Of a stretch of DNA of 64,000 bases, positions 1 to 12,759 are shown piece after piece; the stretch's first letter is position 1; each line of letters starts with the position of its first letter. Where the stretch lies: assembly GCA_029582155.1 (NCBI GenBank), contig CM055898.1, positions 29,582,745 through 29,646,744 on the forward strand, given 5' to 3'. A program made the translations under genes and the position numbers. The notes beneath the pieces were generated by a model, which did no database searches, was not told where the DNA came from, and worked only from the letters and a program-made list of their open reading frames with translations. The DNA comes from Panopea generosa. Lineage: Eukaryota > Mollusca > Bivalvia > Adapedonta > Hiatellidae.

Positions 1-67
1 TAGAGACGCACGTGTACGTAATGTATATTGACTTCCGTAAACGATTAGCACGTGCACTGAGCGTATG

Positions 68-135
68 TCCAGTGGACGCATGAACTAGTAGATCATCGAA
101 CCCGGGATCCGAGGTCGTGGGTTCGGCCCCCAGCC
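68..135 (+). repeat. tRNA-like SINE remnant at window edge
   Basis: A B-box-like stretch (gaggtcgtgggttcggccc, 111-129) follows a degenerate region that could be an A-box arm. It resembles the tRNA-derived heads of the SINEs elsewhere in the window. Only the head is seen and no target-site duplication is visible, so this is tentative. Confidence 0.3.
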
Positions 136-1150
136 TTAACATAGGGAAAGTGTTGTGCTTTTTAACAAAAAGGTTTATCAATAAAGGTTTGATTATGTTT
201 CATCACCGGAGGGCCTCGGGCGAGATATGTATTAATGTAATAACATATTCCTTAGTCGATGTAACTTTAAATACGTTGAAACTAGCATAGGTCATGTAAA
301 AGCAATTCTAATCTTAAATCAGAGAATGTGTTAATTACCTAGGTACTTAATCCGCATTAAACGTAGTGCTGGTTATACACAGGAAGACGTAGAACGAGAT
401 TTGTCAGAACTTGTTTCACATCGATGTAAAATCAATAAGTATAAACTAATGTATGTATAACAATACAATTCTAATTTTAAATCGGGGGAAGTACATTTTG
501 AGTCCAAGTACGTGTGGTGTTCAACGATAATATGTTAATATTTGTATACATTAACATCGTCATATTCCACTAAACATACACGTTGGCATTCTCTGCTCAC
601 CTTATGTTTATTCAAAAATCGAAAACTACAGCTTTTATACCGTAGTTGCTCATTGATCTATTATTTATACAATTTCCATTGAGACGCTGGAGAAGGACAA
701 TGCATATCAATATAATTTCCAATGCCATTTTTCACATGTAGACGAAATATAAGCAATTCCACTCATGCATAATAATGTTCATAGGCATAGCAGTGCAAAA
801 TTTATGTACAGGACAACAGTCTTTTTTTAAACATTTTAGCCTATATATATATTGATTTCCGTTTTAACCCTCCTACATAAAACGAATCATTGGAAGAAAG
901 ATTCACACTCATTATTAGTTCAATAGATGTCATTTGTATTGGTGTCATATTTTCACATTTTCCCTTAAAACTTATTATATCTTCTGTCTGTTGGATAAAG
1001 AGTATTTTTTGAAAGGTTAAGATATTTTTCAATTGTTTGGATAGGCGCTTATTGGTGTGTAAATAATGATCCAAGGTAACACAATGTCATTCATAAAGTG
1101 ATTTGCTCTATGCCTATATAAAACGTAAAAGTTTAAAACCAATATGTCAA
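136..1150. other. Intergenic, no gene seen
   Basis: AT-rich sequence without a convincing coding region. The only recognised item is a fragment at about 385-460 (gaagacgtagaacgag through atcgatgtaaaatcaataag), which matches the 3' half of the SINE family whose fuller copy lies at 35173-35355. Confidence 0.4.
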
Positions 1151-1151
1151 C

Positions 1152-1152
<1 letters not shown>

Positions 1153-1221
<69 letters not shown>
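1153..1221. repeat. (CT)n microsatellite
   Basis: Uninterrupted CT dinucleotides. The RE-repeat peptide read from the other strand is a consequence of the repeat and is not a gene. Confidence 0.95.
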
Positions 1222-1223
<2 letters not shown>

Positions 1224-1402
1224 AAGTAAAATAAATACGTTTAAACTAAAGGCAGTAAATGCTTGGTTTATGGAGTTCATCACAGAACAGAACAGAACAG
1301 AACAGAACATATATATTATTTAGACTTAAGCATATACAGCTCGTCATCATGCAAAGTACAATTAATCAATGAATGCGTGAAATACACAAAAATCATACAC
1401 AT

Positions 1403-1416
1403 AAACACACACACAC

Positions 1417-1472
<56 letters not shown>
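1403..1472. repeat. AC/AT/GT microsatellite
   Basis: A short AC run passes through an AT run into a long GT run, so the left part is the reverse complement of the right part and can fold back. Confidence 0.9.
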
Positions 1473-1474
<2 letters not shown>

Positions 1475-1479
1475 TCATT

Positions 1480-2800
1480 GTTAGCATGAATAGGATAAAA
1501 AATTCAAGTTAACACATCATTAAATTCCTCAAACTTTAAGAGCAGCTGTTCTTATTTTAAATCCTTTTTGACAGTAAATTGCTAGCTTTATTATTAACAA
1601 TGTTTTTTATTTGTATTCAGAAGATTAATCAATTTAAAAATACTTGGTTTATTAAAATAGTATTTTGGAATATACGATTTCCTTCAATCGGTATAGAAAG
1701 GACATTACAAAATAAAATGATATTCATCCTCTATATCATCTAATGTACATAATGAACATTTTCACTGACTTCTTTCAATATCCATATGTCTACCGGTTTC
1801 AATGAATAGTTTATGGGATGACAATCTTATTTTTTCAATAATATTTCTATATTTGGAGTTATCTAACGAAGTTAGATAATAAGACCTTTCAAAAGTTACC
1901 TTCATTTCGCTATATAAATACAATGAAGAACATAATGCCATACTTGTGTAATATATATGTCTCACAGACGGTTTGTTAAAACTGGTATAAAACTATTTAT
2001 GTTAACTGATTCTGGATATAACCATATCTCGTGAAAACCAGTGTTTTGTATAATATCGCGAACCCTAGACGACCAATTGATGATACGATTGTAATTATCA
2101 ATTTCTTGTCTCTGGTTGTATACAATAGAACTTATAATACAATTCTTGCTTTTATTTTTATATAGTTTCAACCAATACTTAACTATTCTTACATATCTTG
2201 TTATATATAAAGGGAACCTACCGAGTTCAGAGTATATTGATATAGTGTTTGTTGACATTTTCACATTCATTAACCATCTAAATAAAAAAAAAAATTATGA
2301 ACAGTTTCCAAATGTTCTGCTTTAATGTGGCCTCACACTTCACAGCTATAGTTTAAAATAGACCAAACATACGAATCAAACAGGTTAAACATCTAGGTTA
2401 GTTTTAAGATTGACGCGGTATTTATTTATATAATTATAATTCCATAATTATACTTCTGCATATACAGGATTCGCAAAGTGAAAAGAAACCATACAACTGC
2501 AGAATAAGCAATGGTAGTTAGCATAAACAATTATCTAAAATATTTATGTTTTCAATAGAGTGACACGCAATCAAGTTAAAATCAATCACGCAGTAGCACC
2601 GGACAGTTTAGAATAAGAAGTGTGATTATGCCACATTTTAACATGTTTAGATATATTATTAATTGCTTTTCAAGCAAATATACACATTTTCAAAAGATTC
2701 TTATCTCGAATGCTTTATTGTAAGCATTTGTGTATTTAGTTCATAGGAATTCTATACTGTTTTATTTTAGTAGTCGACCAACCGTAAATTAGACTATTTT
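1480..2800. other. Intergenic, no gene seen
   Basis: Short open frames on both strands (up to ~100 codons) are AT-rich, overlap each other and show no domain-like sequence. I see no repeat structure here. Confidence 0.4.
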
Positions 2801-2815
2801 GTGTGTCTGCTTGTT

Positions 2816-3073
2816 TCATTCATTCATTCATTCATTCATTCATTCAGTCATTCATTCATTCATTCATTCATTCATTCATCCATTCATTCATATTTATTCA
2901 TTTATTCATTTATTCATTCAAATTTATTTATTCATTCAAATTTATTTATTCATACATTAATTCATGAAATCATTCATTCATTCATTCATTCATTCATTCA
3001 TTCATTCATTCATTCATTCATTCATTCATTCATTCATTCATATATTCATTCATTCATTTATTTATTAATCTAT

Positions 3074-3110
<37 letters not shown>
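2816..3110. repeat. (ATTC)n / (ATTT)n tetranucleotide array
   Basis: Long ATTC tetranucleotide array grading into ATTT units at its right end. The open frame of HSFI-type repeats read through it is a tetranucleotide artefact. Confidence 0.95.
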
Positions 3111-3149
3111 TTATTGCATTTAAAACTGTTAGCTTGTTAGCTTGATTAA

Positions 3150-4000
3150 AAAAGAAACACGTCGACCTTGAAAAAATCTTAATCAACGATATACGAATGT
3201 ACTTTCGGGGGAAATGTTTCCATATAATATTTTTTAAAAAAGGTTTATGTATTAAAGCTCTGGTCTTACATATTAAAACATATACATAATAGTGTAAAAC
3301 ATAAAATTATACGTTACTAGTTTCAGTCTGCTCAATATAACAGGTCTTTCAGACACATTCGTAAAATCTATGCCTTTTTCCAATTAGAAACAAGTTATTA
3401 TTTGAACTTCGGTAGTTTGCAGCGTTCCTATCGGATTTGTTTACATCTGGCGTAAATTATCAAATAGCTGTACACTCAAACTATGAAGTACCAACTTTCG
3501 TTTTAGCTGTTTTGCTTTTTAATATAGTGTCGCAGAATCTCGGTAACAGCGCCCCCTAGCGGTATATGTTTTTCGTTTTTTTCTTATAAAATGGAAAATA
3601 TTAATTGAAAATATTTTTTAAAACATTTTTAAATTACTTCTTTTATTTCCTATGATAAGATTAGAACTTTCATACAGACAAAACGCAATGTATGTTACCG
3701 TTACATCTAATTATTACACCGGTGTTGATTAAAACGTGGTTTTAAAAACGTTTTTTTTTTTAAAATTCACGCTTGATTTCGCAAAAATGCTCTGGTTTTT
3801 ACATATGTTAAACTTTATTCATTTCAATACAACGCTGAATAAAAAAAGAGGAAGTGTTCACGCTAGTTTTCCCATAAATTCGAATTCAAATTTAAAATGA
3901 AACGCTTAAAACACACGACGTTTTGCCTTTTTTATTCGGTCATATCTCAGTGAAATTAATAAAGTTTAACATATGTGAAATTATCAAATGAAACCGATCA
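3150..4000. other. Intergenic, no gene seen
   Basis: AT-rich sequence with homopolymer runs. No coding region or repeat recognised. Confidence 0.4.
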
Positions 4001-4293
4001 ATTTTGAGTGAAAACGATCTGTCTTGCTTCAGAACTTTTATTTATTTCCTATTGCATTACTCTTTCACATCCTATACACTCTTACATATTTTCTTCTCGA
4101 AAGATCACATGTCCCTCGGGGGTTACTCGCAAACTCAGACTTATCACCCTGGTATTTCATAATTTGTATTGATATATCTGTTTACAGAGCGAGAGTGGGT
4201 CTGTTTAGTTACTATCAACTCCGTCAAAAAGGGTCTAAACCGATAAACAGTTTCGATTTGATTAATTATTTGGCTTTCCGATTTAGTTATTCT

Positions 4294-4323
4294 GACGTCC
4301 ATGATAATCCTGGTCCAGTTTCA
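4294..4323 (+). other. 2A-like motif in LINE N-terminus
   Basis: The LINE reading frame contains SDVHDNPGP. The canonical ribosome-skipping 2A core is D-V/I-E-x-N-P-G-P; here the E position is H, while NPGP is intact. 2A-like sequences are known at the N-terminus of ORF2 in APE-type non-LTR elements of marine invertebrates. The motif match is direct; activity is unknown. Confidence 0.6.
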
Positions 4324-5049
4324 TTTAGAACATCAGATTTGAGTTCCGGCTCGTCATCCACTTTGTCTTCCGGATCAGTTGGCCTCTCGGAACTTATTAT
4401 TAGCCATGTCTCGTTTGTTTATTATAATCTCCAAAGCTTTACCCCAAACTGTATGCGGCTTTATGCTCATTTGATGTATTGACTTTCGCGGAAACCTGGT
4501 TGAATAACAACACATCTATATAGGATATTGCCTTTTCCAACTACCAAACACCCTTCCGTTAGGATCGCCCGGCTGACAGATATGGCGGTGTTCTTGTCTA
4601 TGTTAAGGATACGATCACTGCTTGCCGAAGGCAAAACTTAGAGGTAAACGACATTGAGTGTATATGGTTAGAATTGAAGGTGAAACATAAACCTATTCTG
4701 TTTTTGCGATTTCTACTGTCCACCGACTTCCAATGCTGCTGTCCTTTCGTGTATTCAGGATTCCATAGCCCTAGCGGTCGATACTCAAATTAAAAACAGT
4801 GGTTATTGGTGATTTTAATCTCGACTATCAAACCTGCATCTCGATTGAAATTTGACAACATCTGTATGCAATTCGGCCTTTCCAAACTAATTTCTGACTC
4901 AACCAATTTCACTGAGTCTTACCAGTTATTGACCTATTCCTTGTATCCTCCCTCAATCTAGTGTCCATTGTGGTGTAGGCAAACCCTTCCTTGAGCAGAA
5001 CATCGCAACCATTGTCCAGTGGTTTGATGTATCAGATACCATAAACCCC

Positions 5050-5050
<1 letters not shown>

Positions 5051-5094
<44 letters not shown>
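5051..5094. repeat. (CA)n microsatellite inside LINE remnant
   Basis: Uninterrupted CA dinucleotides separating the endonuclease and reverse transcriptase parts of the LINE remnant. Confidence 0.95.
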
Positions 5095-5096
<2 letters not shown>

Positions 5097-6929
5097 CAAG
5101 CGAAAAGTCTGAAAATTTTCTAAAGCGAATTTTAATCAGTTGCGTACCAATGTATCTGAGTTTGCTAACTGATGCTGATATTGATGTTTATTCTTCTAGT
5201 CTCATTGCAGCTTTACTTTCTTTGTGCGATGAGTGCATTCCTAACAAAACTGTAACAGTCCGACCCCACGATCGACCTTGGACGCACAACACAATCAGAA
5301 ACCATATTCGACGACGAAGCTGTTCATCATAAAAGCACACAAAACAAACAGCCAAAACCATTGAAATACATATAACACCATACGCAACAAATCAAACTCG
5401 CTCGTACGTAATGCCAAACACGCATACAACACTAAAATGGCTGACATACTAAAGTACCATCTATAACACCACAAATTCTAGATAAAAGGCTTCATTAATC
5501 TCAATTCCTCTACAACAAGCACCCCAACACTTTATCACATCAACAACACATAAGAAACAAACAATGAAAAAACAGACATACTCAACACATTCTTTCAAGC
5601 ACAAACACTTCTAGATGAAATGAACAAAAAGCATCCCAAGCTTTCCCGTCAACGACGACAGTCCTAAACTCACAAACATCACCATCCAACCTAAGGAAGT
5701 TACTGACGCCCTTCAAATTCTTCAATCAGAAAAAGCCACCGGTCCCGTTACCACCAATAACACAATTCTAAAAGAACTTTCAAACGAACTATCACAACCT
5801 CTCTGTGATCTCTTCAACTACTCCCTACGCCTATCCAAAGTCCACCGTCAATGGAAACTAGCCCACGTCTGTGCAGTCTGCAAGAAGAAAGATCCTCACG
5901 GTGTTAGCAACTACAGGCAAATCTCCCTACTCAGTGCAATCAGTAAAGTCATCGAAAGAATTATCAACAAACATGTATTTAATTTCTTCCATACCAACAA
6001 CTTCATCTCTTCTTTTCAGTCTGGCTTCGTTCCCATGCACTCTACTATCGATCAGCTTATATATATTTACCATACCTTTAGCAAGGCTCTAGATGATGGT
6101 TAAAATGTTCGAGCTGTCTTTTGTGATGTATCTAAAGTCTTCGGCCGCGTGGGGCATAGAGGACTTGACGCAGTGGTATATCTGCTTCTCTTCTTCTTTG
6201 GTTCAATTATTATTTAGCTGGCAGAACACAATGTGTAGTCCTTCCGGGTTCTCATCTGACACGGCTCCAACATCGGATGGTGTTCCTGAAGGCTAAATTC
6301 TTGGTCCATTATTGTGTCTTGTTTACATCAACGATATTGTTTCTGAAATTGGCATTGGGATTCGCCTCTTTGCTGACGACACAACCCTCTATGTCATTGC
6401 ATATTACCCCAACATGCTGCGTTCCGTCTCAATTCTGACATACAAAGGATCAATAACTGGGCTTCAACCTGGCTAGAAACTTTCAATCCTACTAAAACCG
6501 AATCTTTACTTATTTTTTGCAAACACGTCAAACCCCAGCACCCGCCCATATTCATGAACACTATTCAAATACAGGAAGTTGACACTCACAAACTCCTTGG
6601 AATCACTCTGTCTTACGATGGCACATGACACAAACACATTGAAGACATCATGAAAAAAGCTTGGACTCGAGTTGATACTCTGCGCTCTCTCAAATTCACT
6701 CTGGATCGTCGGTTTCGAAACTATTTACACATCTTTCATGAGGCCTACACTTGAATACGCTGACGTCGTTTGGGATAACATAACCAAAGCTGAAGAAGAA
6801 GACCTCGAAAAAATCCAAATGGAAGCTGCTTATTCAACAAGTTAGTCAACAGGCCTGGTATCACTTTATAGCTTATACAAAAAAATCGCTCTTGAACTCT
6901 TGAAGTCCTGCAAATAATCCAAATAGTGG

Positions 6930-7025
6930 CAAGGTCATACGTGGTCTCTTAATTAGACACACGAAGTCGTATGTGATCTCGTAATAAGACATATGGAGGT
7001 CATACGTCGTCTCGTAATTAGATAT
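6930..7025. repeat. Three copies of a ~33-bp tandem repeat
   Basis: Units share the pattern ggtcatacgtggtctc ... aattagacacacg. The three imperfect copies abut the 3' end of the LINE remnant and may derive from its tail. Confidence 0.7.
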
Positions 7026-7469
7026 ACGGAAATTTTGAATAATTTTCATTTTAAGATATCATTTCGATAGATTACATATCATACATGATGCAAACATAAA
7101 CAAAATAGTTCGGTGTTTCTTATTTGGAAAGGGGCATAACTCTGCCATAGTGTTTGAGGCATCCTGACTGATGTGTGCACTTAATACACGCGACCGCGAA
7201 ATCAAAGACGGGCACTTGTAGAAAACGTCGGACTAAACTAATGATAATGAACACTAGTAAACTACTCTGAATATATAGACTGAAGCAATGTAATGGTACT
7301 CAGCGGGCGCACGTCACTTACCTCTCACATGAGCGTAGGAGCGTTTCAGTTATTGTGGGGTGGGGTGGCAACCTGATGATAGAATGTATGAGAATGTATA
7401 CTTCCGGGCCCCAAAGTATATACTTGAATATTAGCGCCTGCGCCTGTGTCTCACCAAAACGGTCGTATG

Positions 7470-7612
7470 CGAGAAAGTTTGCCAGTTACTTGCGGAAAGA
7501 CGGCAGTTCTACTCGGATTCATACTGAGGTCTTTCTTCACCAGTAAAACTTAGTATGTCATATATAACCTAAAACGTGTGGAAATGTTGTTATTTACCTC
7601 ATTAAAAATGAA
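7470..7612 (+). repeat. SINE family A, 3' body
   Basis: Contains the family hallmarks in order: gagaaagtttgccagttac, a ttctactcgg block, a caccagtaaaac block, gtcatatataacct, and a tail ending in cattaaaa. The tRNA-derived head is missing. Confidence 0.7.
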
Positions 7613-8019
7613 GTAATTTAAGTTATAAGTTGCGATTTATAAGTCAAAAGGACCGCATGGTCTTCCGTAAGTTTCAGATACTACTACTTTAAGATTAATA
7701 TCGCCATTTGGCTGTTTGTATGTAAAAATATTGAATATATACGTGACCACGAGTAAAACCAATTTAAACATTGCCGTTTGTCCACTTCAGAAGATTGTGG
7801 TTTCCATGAGAAACGCGATCCAAACTAAAACTGTCCTAGAAATGGTGAAGATTGGCGAGGTCACAAATGAACCTTAATGGCCATGTGGAAGTGACTGATA
7901 GATTCTATCACAAATATTTACTTTAGTTCTGATTTCTGCTTGTTTTGTGTAAATATTGAATGTTAAAATTATATACCTGCTAGGTCATGACGGTTCATGT
8001 CTATGTATCAATCGTGCTA

Positions 8020-8115
8020 GGGTCCTCCGTGGTCGAGTCGTCTAAGACGCTGTTGTTTATGGTCACAAATATATCGACGCTGAGGTCGTGGGTTCGAGTC
8101 CAACTCGGTCCAAAA
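8020..8115 (+). repeat. SINE family A-type tRNA-derived head
   Basis: Starts ggtcctccgtggtcgagtcg (A-box arm) and carries a B-box-like gaggtcgtgggttcgagtcc before ccaaaaaag. The body after it differs from the other family A copies, so it is truncated or belongs to a related family. Confidence 0.65.
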
Positions 8116-8376
8116 AAGTCCGTGACATAGGCGAATTCAAAATATTCACTTCAAAGTAAACTCGTATTTCCATTAAATAGGCACTACGTTTGCATGAAAG
8201 AGTCTTGCTCAAGAAATAGATTGTCCGATTACATGTTTTCACCAATTTTAACGAATTAGTATTTTGGAATTCTCTGGGGATCCAGACTCCATACCTCTCT
8301 CCCATCCCCTGCTTTAGATTAATTCACCAGTGCGTGAGATAATGAGATTTTTATTTTATCATTATAATGATCATTA

Positions 8377-8455
8377 TCGTTACAGTTATCATTATCATTA
8401 TCATCATCATCATCATCATCATCATCAACATCATCATCATCATCAACATCACCAC

Positions 8456-8500
<45 letters not shown>

Positions 8501-8513
8501 TATTATTATTGTT
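8377..8513. repeat. (ATC)n trinucleotide array
   Basis: Runs of atc with a few interruptions. It yields His-rich peptides on + and Asp-rich peptides on -, both artefacts. Confidence 0.95.
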
Positions 8514-8751
8514 ATTATTATTTTGAACTGAGTCTATATTCACCAAATACCTAAGCCTGAGAGACACAATAAACCAGTTAGGATAAGAACTGCGATTTTT
8601 TATTTGGGTGATCATTACGATTGCTGTTTTCTGCCAGACAATATAGTAGTTTTCTTGCCTGGTTGGTGGTAAAACAAGGAACAATGTAGAGAAGGAATAG
8701 CAATTTTGTTAGACAATTCCCGGTAATGTTTGTTAATATTGTTAATGAACT

Positions 8752-8948
8752 TAGTTCAAACTTATTTATTTTACTTAAATTATGAAACAAGTTATTGCAA
8801 CTGATACAAATAACGCTCGATTTTCTCCTGTGTAGAACCAGTATTAAGTATATAGAAAAATGTCTTGCTCAAGGACACCACAAATAGATGTTGCGGAGGA
8901 TCGAACCCACGACCCTCCGATAATGAGGCCGATGTTCTTCCACTGGAC
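8752..8948 (-). repeat. SINE family C copy
   Basis: On the minus strand the tRNA-like head (cgtccagtggaagaacatcg, then gtcgtgggttcgatcc) is followed by tgtggtgtccttgagcaag, a block matching gaactggttctaatcaggaag of the 35173 copy, and a tail rich in aaataaataag. The same order is seen at 25268-25473 (minus) and 35173-35355 (plus). Confidence 0.75.
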
Positions 8949-9089
8949 GTCTAATTACAAAATTTGTATATTGTCAGTTAATAACAACACAAATTACTTG
9001 ATATTTTACTTCAAGCTGCAATGTGTAATTTAAGATCAATTTGCATGATCACAACATTAAGATGCAATTTACATCTTATCAACGACTTA

Positions 9090-10355
9090 TCTAGAAGGTC
9101 TCCTGACTAAGGGTTTTATGAAACATGTGTCTAACATCATTACACAAACTTAAGCACAACATTTTCTGTTGTAATGATGCAAATACTAGGTGTACATATA
9201 GTTTGATGGACATGGTCACCAAATAGTACCGTGAAATAAAAATATTCATATCTTAAATGTCTGTTGTATATTTTACCAACAGAATTTATCCAATTTAAAT
9301 ATACCTTTAAATATGTTTAACATGATATGAAGCATTCATTAAGGTCACAGGGTCAAAGATCAATTAGTAAAATTTAGAGGAAGGATTTTTTTCAAAATAT
9401 GTCATATTCTTTAAAACATTTTAGCTTTATGATAGGATATTAATATAAAAAAATGTCAAATGTTTAAAAGGTAATGCTTTTACATTAAGACAATAAATAT
9501 GGCATAAGGCTTGTCCAATGGCATTAGAGCAGTTTATCACAATAACAGTTAAGCTTCACCACTAAATACCTAGCACGTTGAATGTCTTGGTTCTCGAAAT
9601 CTGTGTATAATCATGTTGGTAGCAATATGATTTTAGGTATAACACTTCCTGATGTTTGGAAATTCTAATGAAAACTCTCATATTTAACATTGAGTTTGAT
9701 TTGTTTTGAGATGGTAAAACATTATTAATCAATATATCATAAGCATAAATTATAACATAATATGGTCCATGTCATTGTGACCGCTGTAGTTAACAAAGCA
9801 CTAAATTACTTGATGCAGAATGCAATCATATGAAATATAGCGCTGGACCACGTTTTAGTACAGAATAATTAGGATGGAAAAATAAACTTGCTGCACTGAA
9901 TATCTACTGAACCAGTAAACATTCAAATAATGAAATCTTCAGCAACTTTAGATATATAGATATTTTATTATCTAGACCAAAACCTACATTTGAAAAGCAA
10001 TTCCATGATAAGGCAGTTATATTGTTATTATCATTATATCTAGAGCATTTCTAGACAAATGTATATTATGTTTCCTGTCTTTCCTCAGTACAGCGGTACA
10101 TATAAATGAAACTCTATGGACTATAAATGTTTAAATAGTTTTAGGTTGAAAACTGTAATAGTTTTACTGCAAGACTAAGGAATTACATTGGTTAATTTCC
10201 TACGTATGTTAAATAATTACTTTTGGAAAATCAGTGATTAGTTTGCCGAATCTGACTGTTTAAAGTTTGAGCCAAAGTTCAGTTTGAAGAGAAATACAGC
10301 TGATATGATCTGATACCAAATCATATAAAATGTATTTAAAGACAGCTAAACTAAA
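9090..10355 (+). repeat. Left arm of large inverted duplication
   Basis: This ~1.27-kb segment matches the reverse complement of 13985-15505 along its whole length. Shared anchors include aacatgtgtctaa, attttctgttgt, tatatcataagcataaatta, agaccaaaacctacatttga and gttcagtttgaagag. Identity looks to be roughly 75-80 percent by eye, with small indels. Confidence 0.85.
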
Positions 10356-10429
10356 TGTCCTATAACACATTCTTACAATACCATGCAAATGTAATGTGCT
10401 GTACAAAGCCCACAACCTAACGTATCTAT

Positions 10430-10640
10430 ACAGTGAAACATCCGTAAACCGGATCATATATAAATCGGAATACTCAATAAACCGCGCACTTTCCGAAAAG
10501 GTTCCTTCTTTTTTCTACTGTAGTATAAACCGCTGTAACCCGGAACCTCTCTATTCTGGAAAACTGACGGATTTCTGCATTCTTGTGCATTTTTGTACAT
10601 TAATTTACCTCCATAAACCGGAATTCTTGATATTTGACAT
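10430..10640 (+). mobile_element. Possible pogo/Tigger-like DNA transposon remnant
   Basis: Begins tacagtgaaacatccgtaaa, and short aaaccg/cggaa motifs recur at roughly 20-30 bp spacing, a pattern of Tigger-like termini. No transposase and no right end are recognised. Tentative. Confidence 0.3.
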
Positions 10641-10659
10641 TACACAAGATAGTTCATAT

Positions 10660-12755
10660 CAAATGATAGCTTGAAGCATAGTTGCAAGATTCAACTGCCA
10701 TCTTTTATTAAATGCCATTGTGTTGTCTAAATTGTGACAATTATCAAAAGTAGTGTAAATTGGGGTTTGATTAGCAAGTTAAGAGGACAGGTAATTGTTG
10801 CAAAGAAATGAAATAAATCAACTAAGGGATACAAGTAAGTTTAAAGATTTTTTGAAATTAAAGGATGCACAGTGTGCTTGATTTGAATACATTCACGGAA
10901 ACGCGTTCAATTTCTATAATGTACATAATAACTGTCACGTACTTTAGAGATCAAAACTAGCTGACAGGGAAGATTCCTTTTCAGATAATATTGAAACTAT
11001 TTCATTCCGTAGTCAACTTAAAATGGTAATACTTGGAAAATATATGCTGGTAGGGAAGATTCCTTTTCAGATAATATTGAAAATATTTCCTTCTTAGTGC
11101 ACTTAAATATTTGGAAAATGTTTACACTTTTGTTTATACAAACATCAAGTCTGGATCTCCATCTTAACATATCCATGTAAATTGAATTTATTGAAAATTC
11201 AGAAAGCTGGCGAAAATAACATATACCTGTGCATTTTTTTAGATATATCAAAACATACCAGGCATTAGTTGAAATACAAAATCATATGTTTGTTTATGGA
11301 CACGTGAGTATATGTTAATCAGAATTATCAGCTTAACAATGAGTATTATGAATAGAATATATTTGGTTATTTTAATTAAGGTTAACTCTTCTTCGCTACA
11401 TAAAGCTTTTACTTCTTTGATATTTTGCCAATCAAAACACAGATAGCTCAATATCGTATTACATTAAACGTAAAAAAAACAATAATGTCTTAACATTATT
11501 TTTAAATGGATAACAACCATCTAATTATTATAAATAAAAAAAAAGAGTAATATCCCTATTCTAAAATAGACAGCACTTAAATATGGCTTAACGACCTTTA
11601 ATTCGTCGTTCTGAATCTTTCTAAGAAGAAATGCATTTTACAGCGTATAAACTTGCATGACGGATCAAATTGAATTCAAATGAAATAACGCGATTCATTT
11701 AATATACCACAAAATAAGTTTCTATTTCAGTTTAACATGGCGCATAGCCCAAGTTAGGATATCCCTTTTTTAACATTTTTTTTTTTACATGTTTAAATAG
11801 ATATCATTTTGACAGTAAGGGGTCAATCGGTTAATATAGGCATGATATATAGACATTATATAGGTTGGGAGTATTACAGCCAGTTTTAAAAATGTTAACA
11901 ATTCTGATTTACTCTCTTTAAATGCCTGTATGGGTATTTTATTTCACTTTATATATATATTTAATGTTTGATAATATTTAAATGGAAACACAGTTGTATT
12001 TAAAAGTTAAAGAAAACAACATTGAATCACATTGGAAATGGCATAAATAAACATCAACATACTCGAGTCATTTATTGGTATTATTTCTAGTGTACACTTA
12101 ACTAGAGAAAAAACTCTGTTTTGTATGTGTTGCATTGCTAGATAATTATAGGTATGGAGTTCATCGCATACGGTATGATTATTTTCGTTTAAACACTTCA
12201 TAACAACTGTGTTGTTAAAATTCCATAATAACTAAACCAGTTTTCAGAAGTACCTTTGATACTTTGATTATTTTGTTTTATTGGTTCAGAAATCCCCATT
12301 TAAAAATAACTTTGAAAGATTGTAGTATTTATGATAAGCAAATATGTGTATTTTATTGAAGTAAATACTCAAATGCAATCTAGCGTTTGAGTATATCAGA
12401 AACACTGAGACAATTAAAATGTTAACATGTTTGCACCAAGTGACCTTTGATTCCAATTAATTCGTTTATAATATTATTTTTTTACTACCGACAGATGAAA
12501 TATGGCCAAGTATAATCTAAAGTCACTGTCTATTACAACAGACTTCCATGAACATTCCGTACCCCGTGCGATGATTTTTGGAATATTTAAACCAGATTAA
12601 TAACGACAGTAAACATATCCACAATATTTCTTTGATTTTGGATCCATTTTGGTCTACTTTTATCTTGAACAAGTTCCTGGCCATCACTTGACTGTTAATT
12701 ACCCCCTATAGCTCTGGAATATGACTGAGACCATGTTTTAAAAGGGTCATTATAA
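10660..12755. other. Spacer between inverted arms, no gene seen
   Basis: AT-rich. A degenerate tandem duplication lies at 10940-11105 (ggaagattccttttcagata occurs twice). At 11720-11960 there is a copy of the dispersed family containing cccaagttaggatatccc. Short open frames show nothing recognisable. Confidence 0.4.
11725..11960 (-). repeat. Dispersed repeat family F copy
   Basis: Contains gcgcatagcccaagttagga followed by a T-rich run and acatgtttaaatagatat. Related copies are at 17747-18319, 18454-19523, 31370-31780 and 63310-63560, in either orientation. No coding capacity seen. Confidence 0.6.
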
Positions 12756-12759
12756 TGGG

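Larger units (their letters stand above)
4024..6910 (+). pseudogene. Degenerate CR1/Jockey-type LINE ORF (endonuclease plus reverse transcriptase)
   Basis: Remnant of a non-LTR retrotransposon. The N-terminal part (4024-4482) ends with a 2A-like DVHDNPGP followed by an N-x-x-S start of the APE endonuclease. Endonuclease pieces follow: ETWLNNN near 4480-4510, then YGGVLVYVKD and ECIWLELK at about 4585-4680, and a VIGDFNLDYQ-like piece near 4805. After a (CA)n insertion (5051-5094) come reverse transcriptase blocks: SEKATGP near 5725, VSNYRQISLLSAISKVIER near 5900-5960, FQSGFVPMHST near 6016, and the catalytic FADDT at 6369-6383. The 3' end (to about 6905) resembles the thumb region. Several frameshifts and stops break it (for example a TAA after the SKALDDG block), and the 3' UTR is missing. 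It is certainly dead. The CR1/Jockey grouping is an inference from motif style. Confidence 0.85.

Noticed and set aside
1029-1310. Open frame with an Arg-Glu repeat
   Set aside because: It is the (CT)n microsatellite read on the minus strand.
2801-3145. 114-codon open frame of HSFI repeats
   Set aside because: Produced by the ATTC tetranucleotide array; no other coding sign.
8020-8115. Possible genuine tRNA gene
   Set aside because: A- and B-box-like motifs are present but no cloverleaf can be folded by eye, and the same head recurs in SINEs.
8319-8684. Asp-rich 121-codon frame (minus) and His-rich frame (plus)
   Set aside because: Both are readings of the ATC trinucleotide array.
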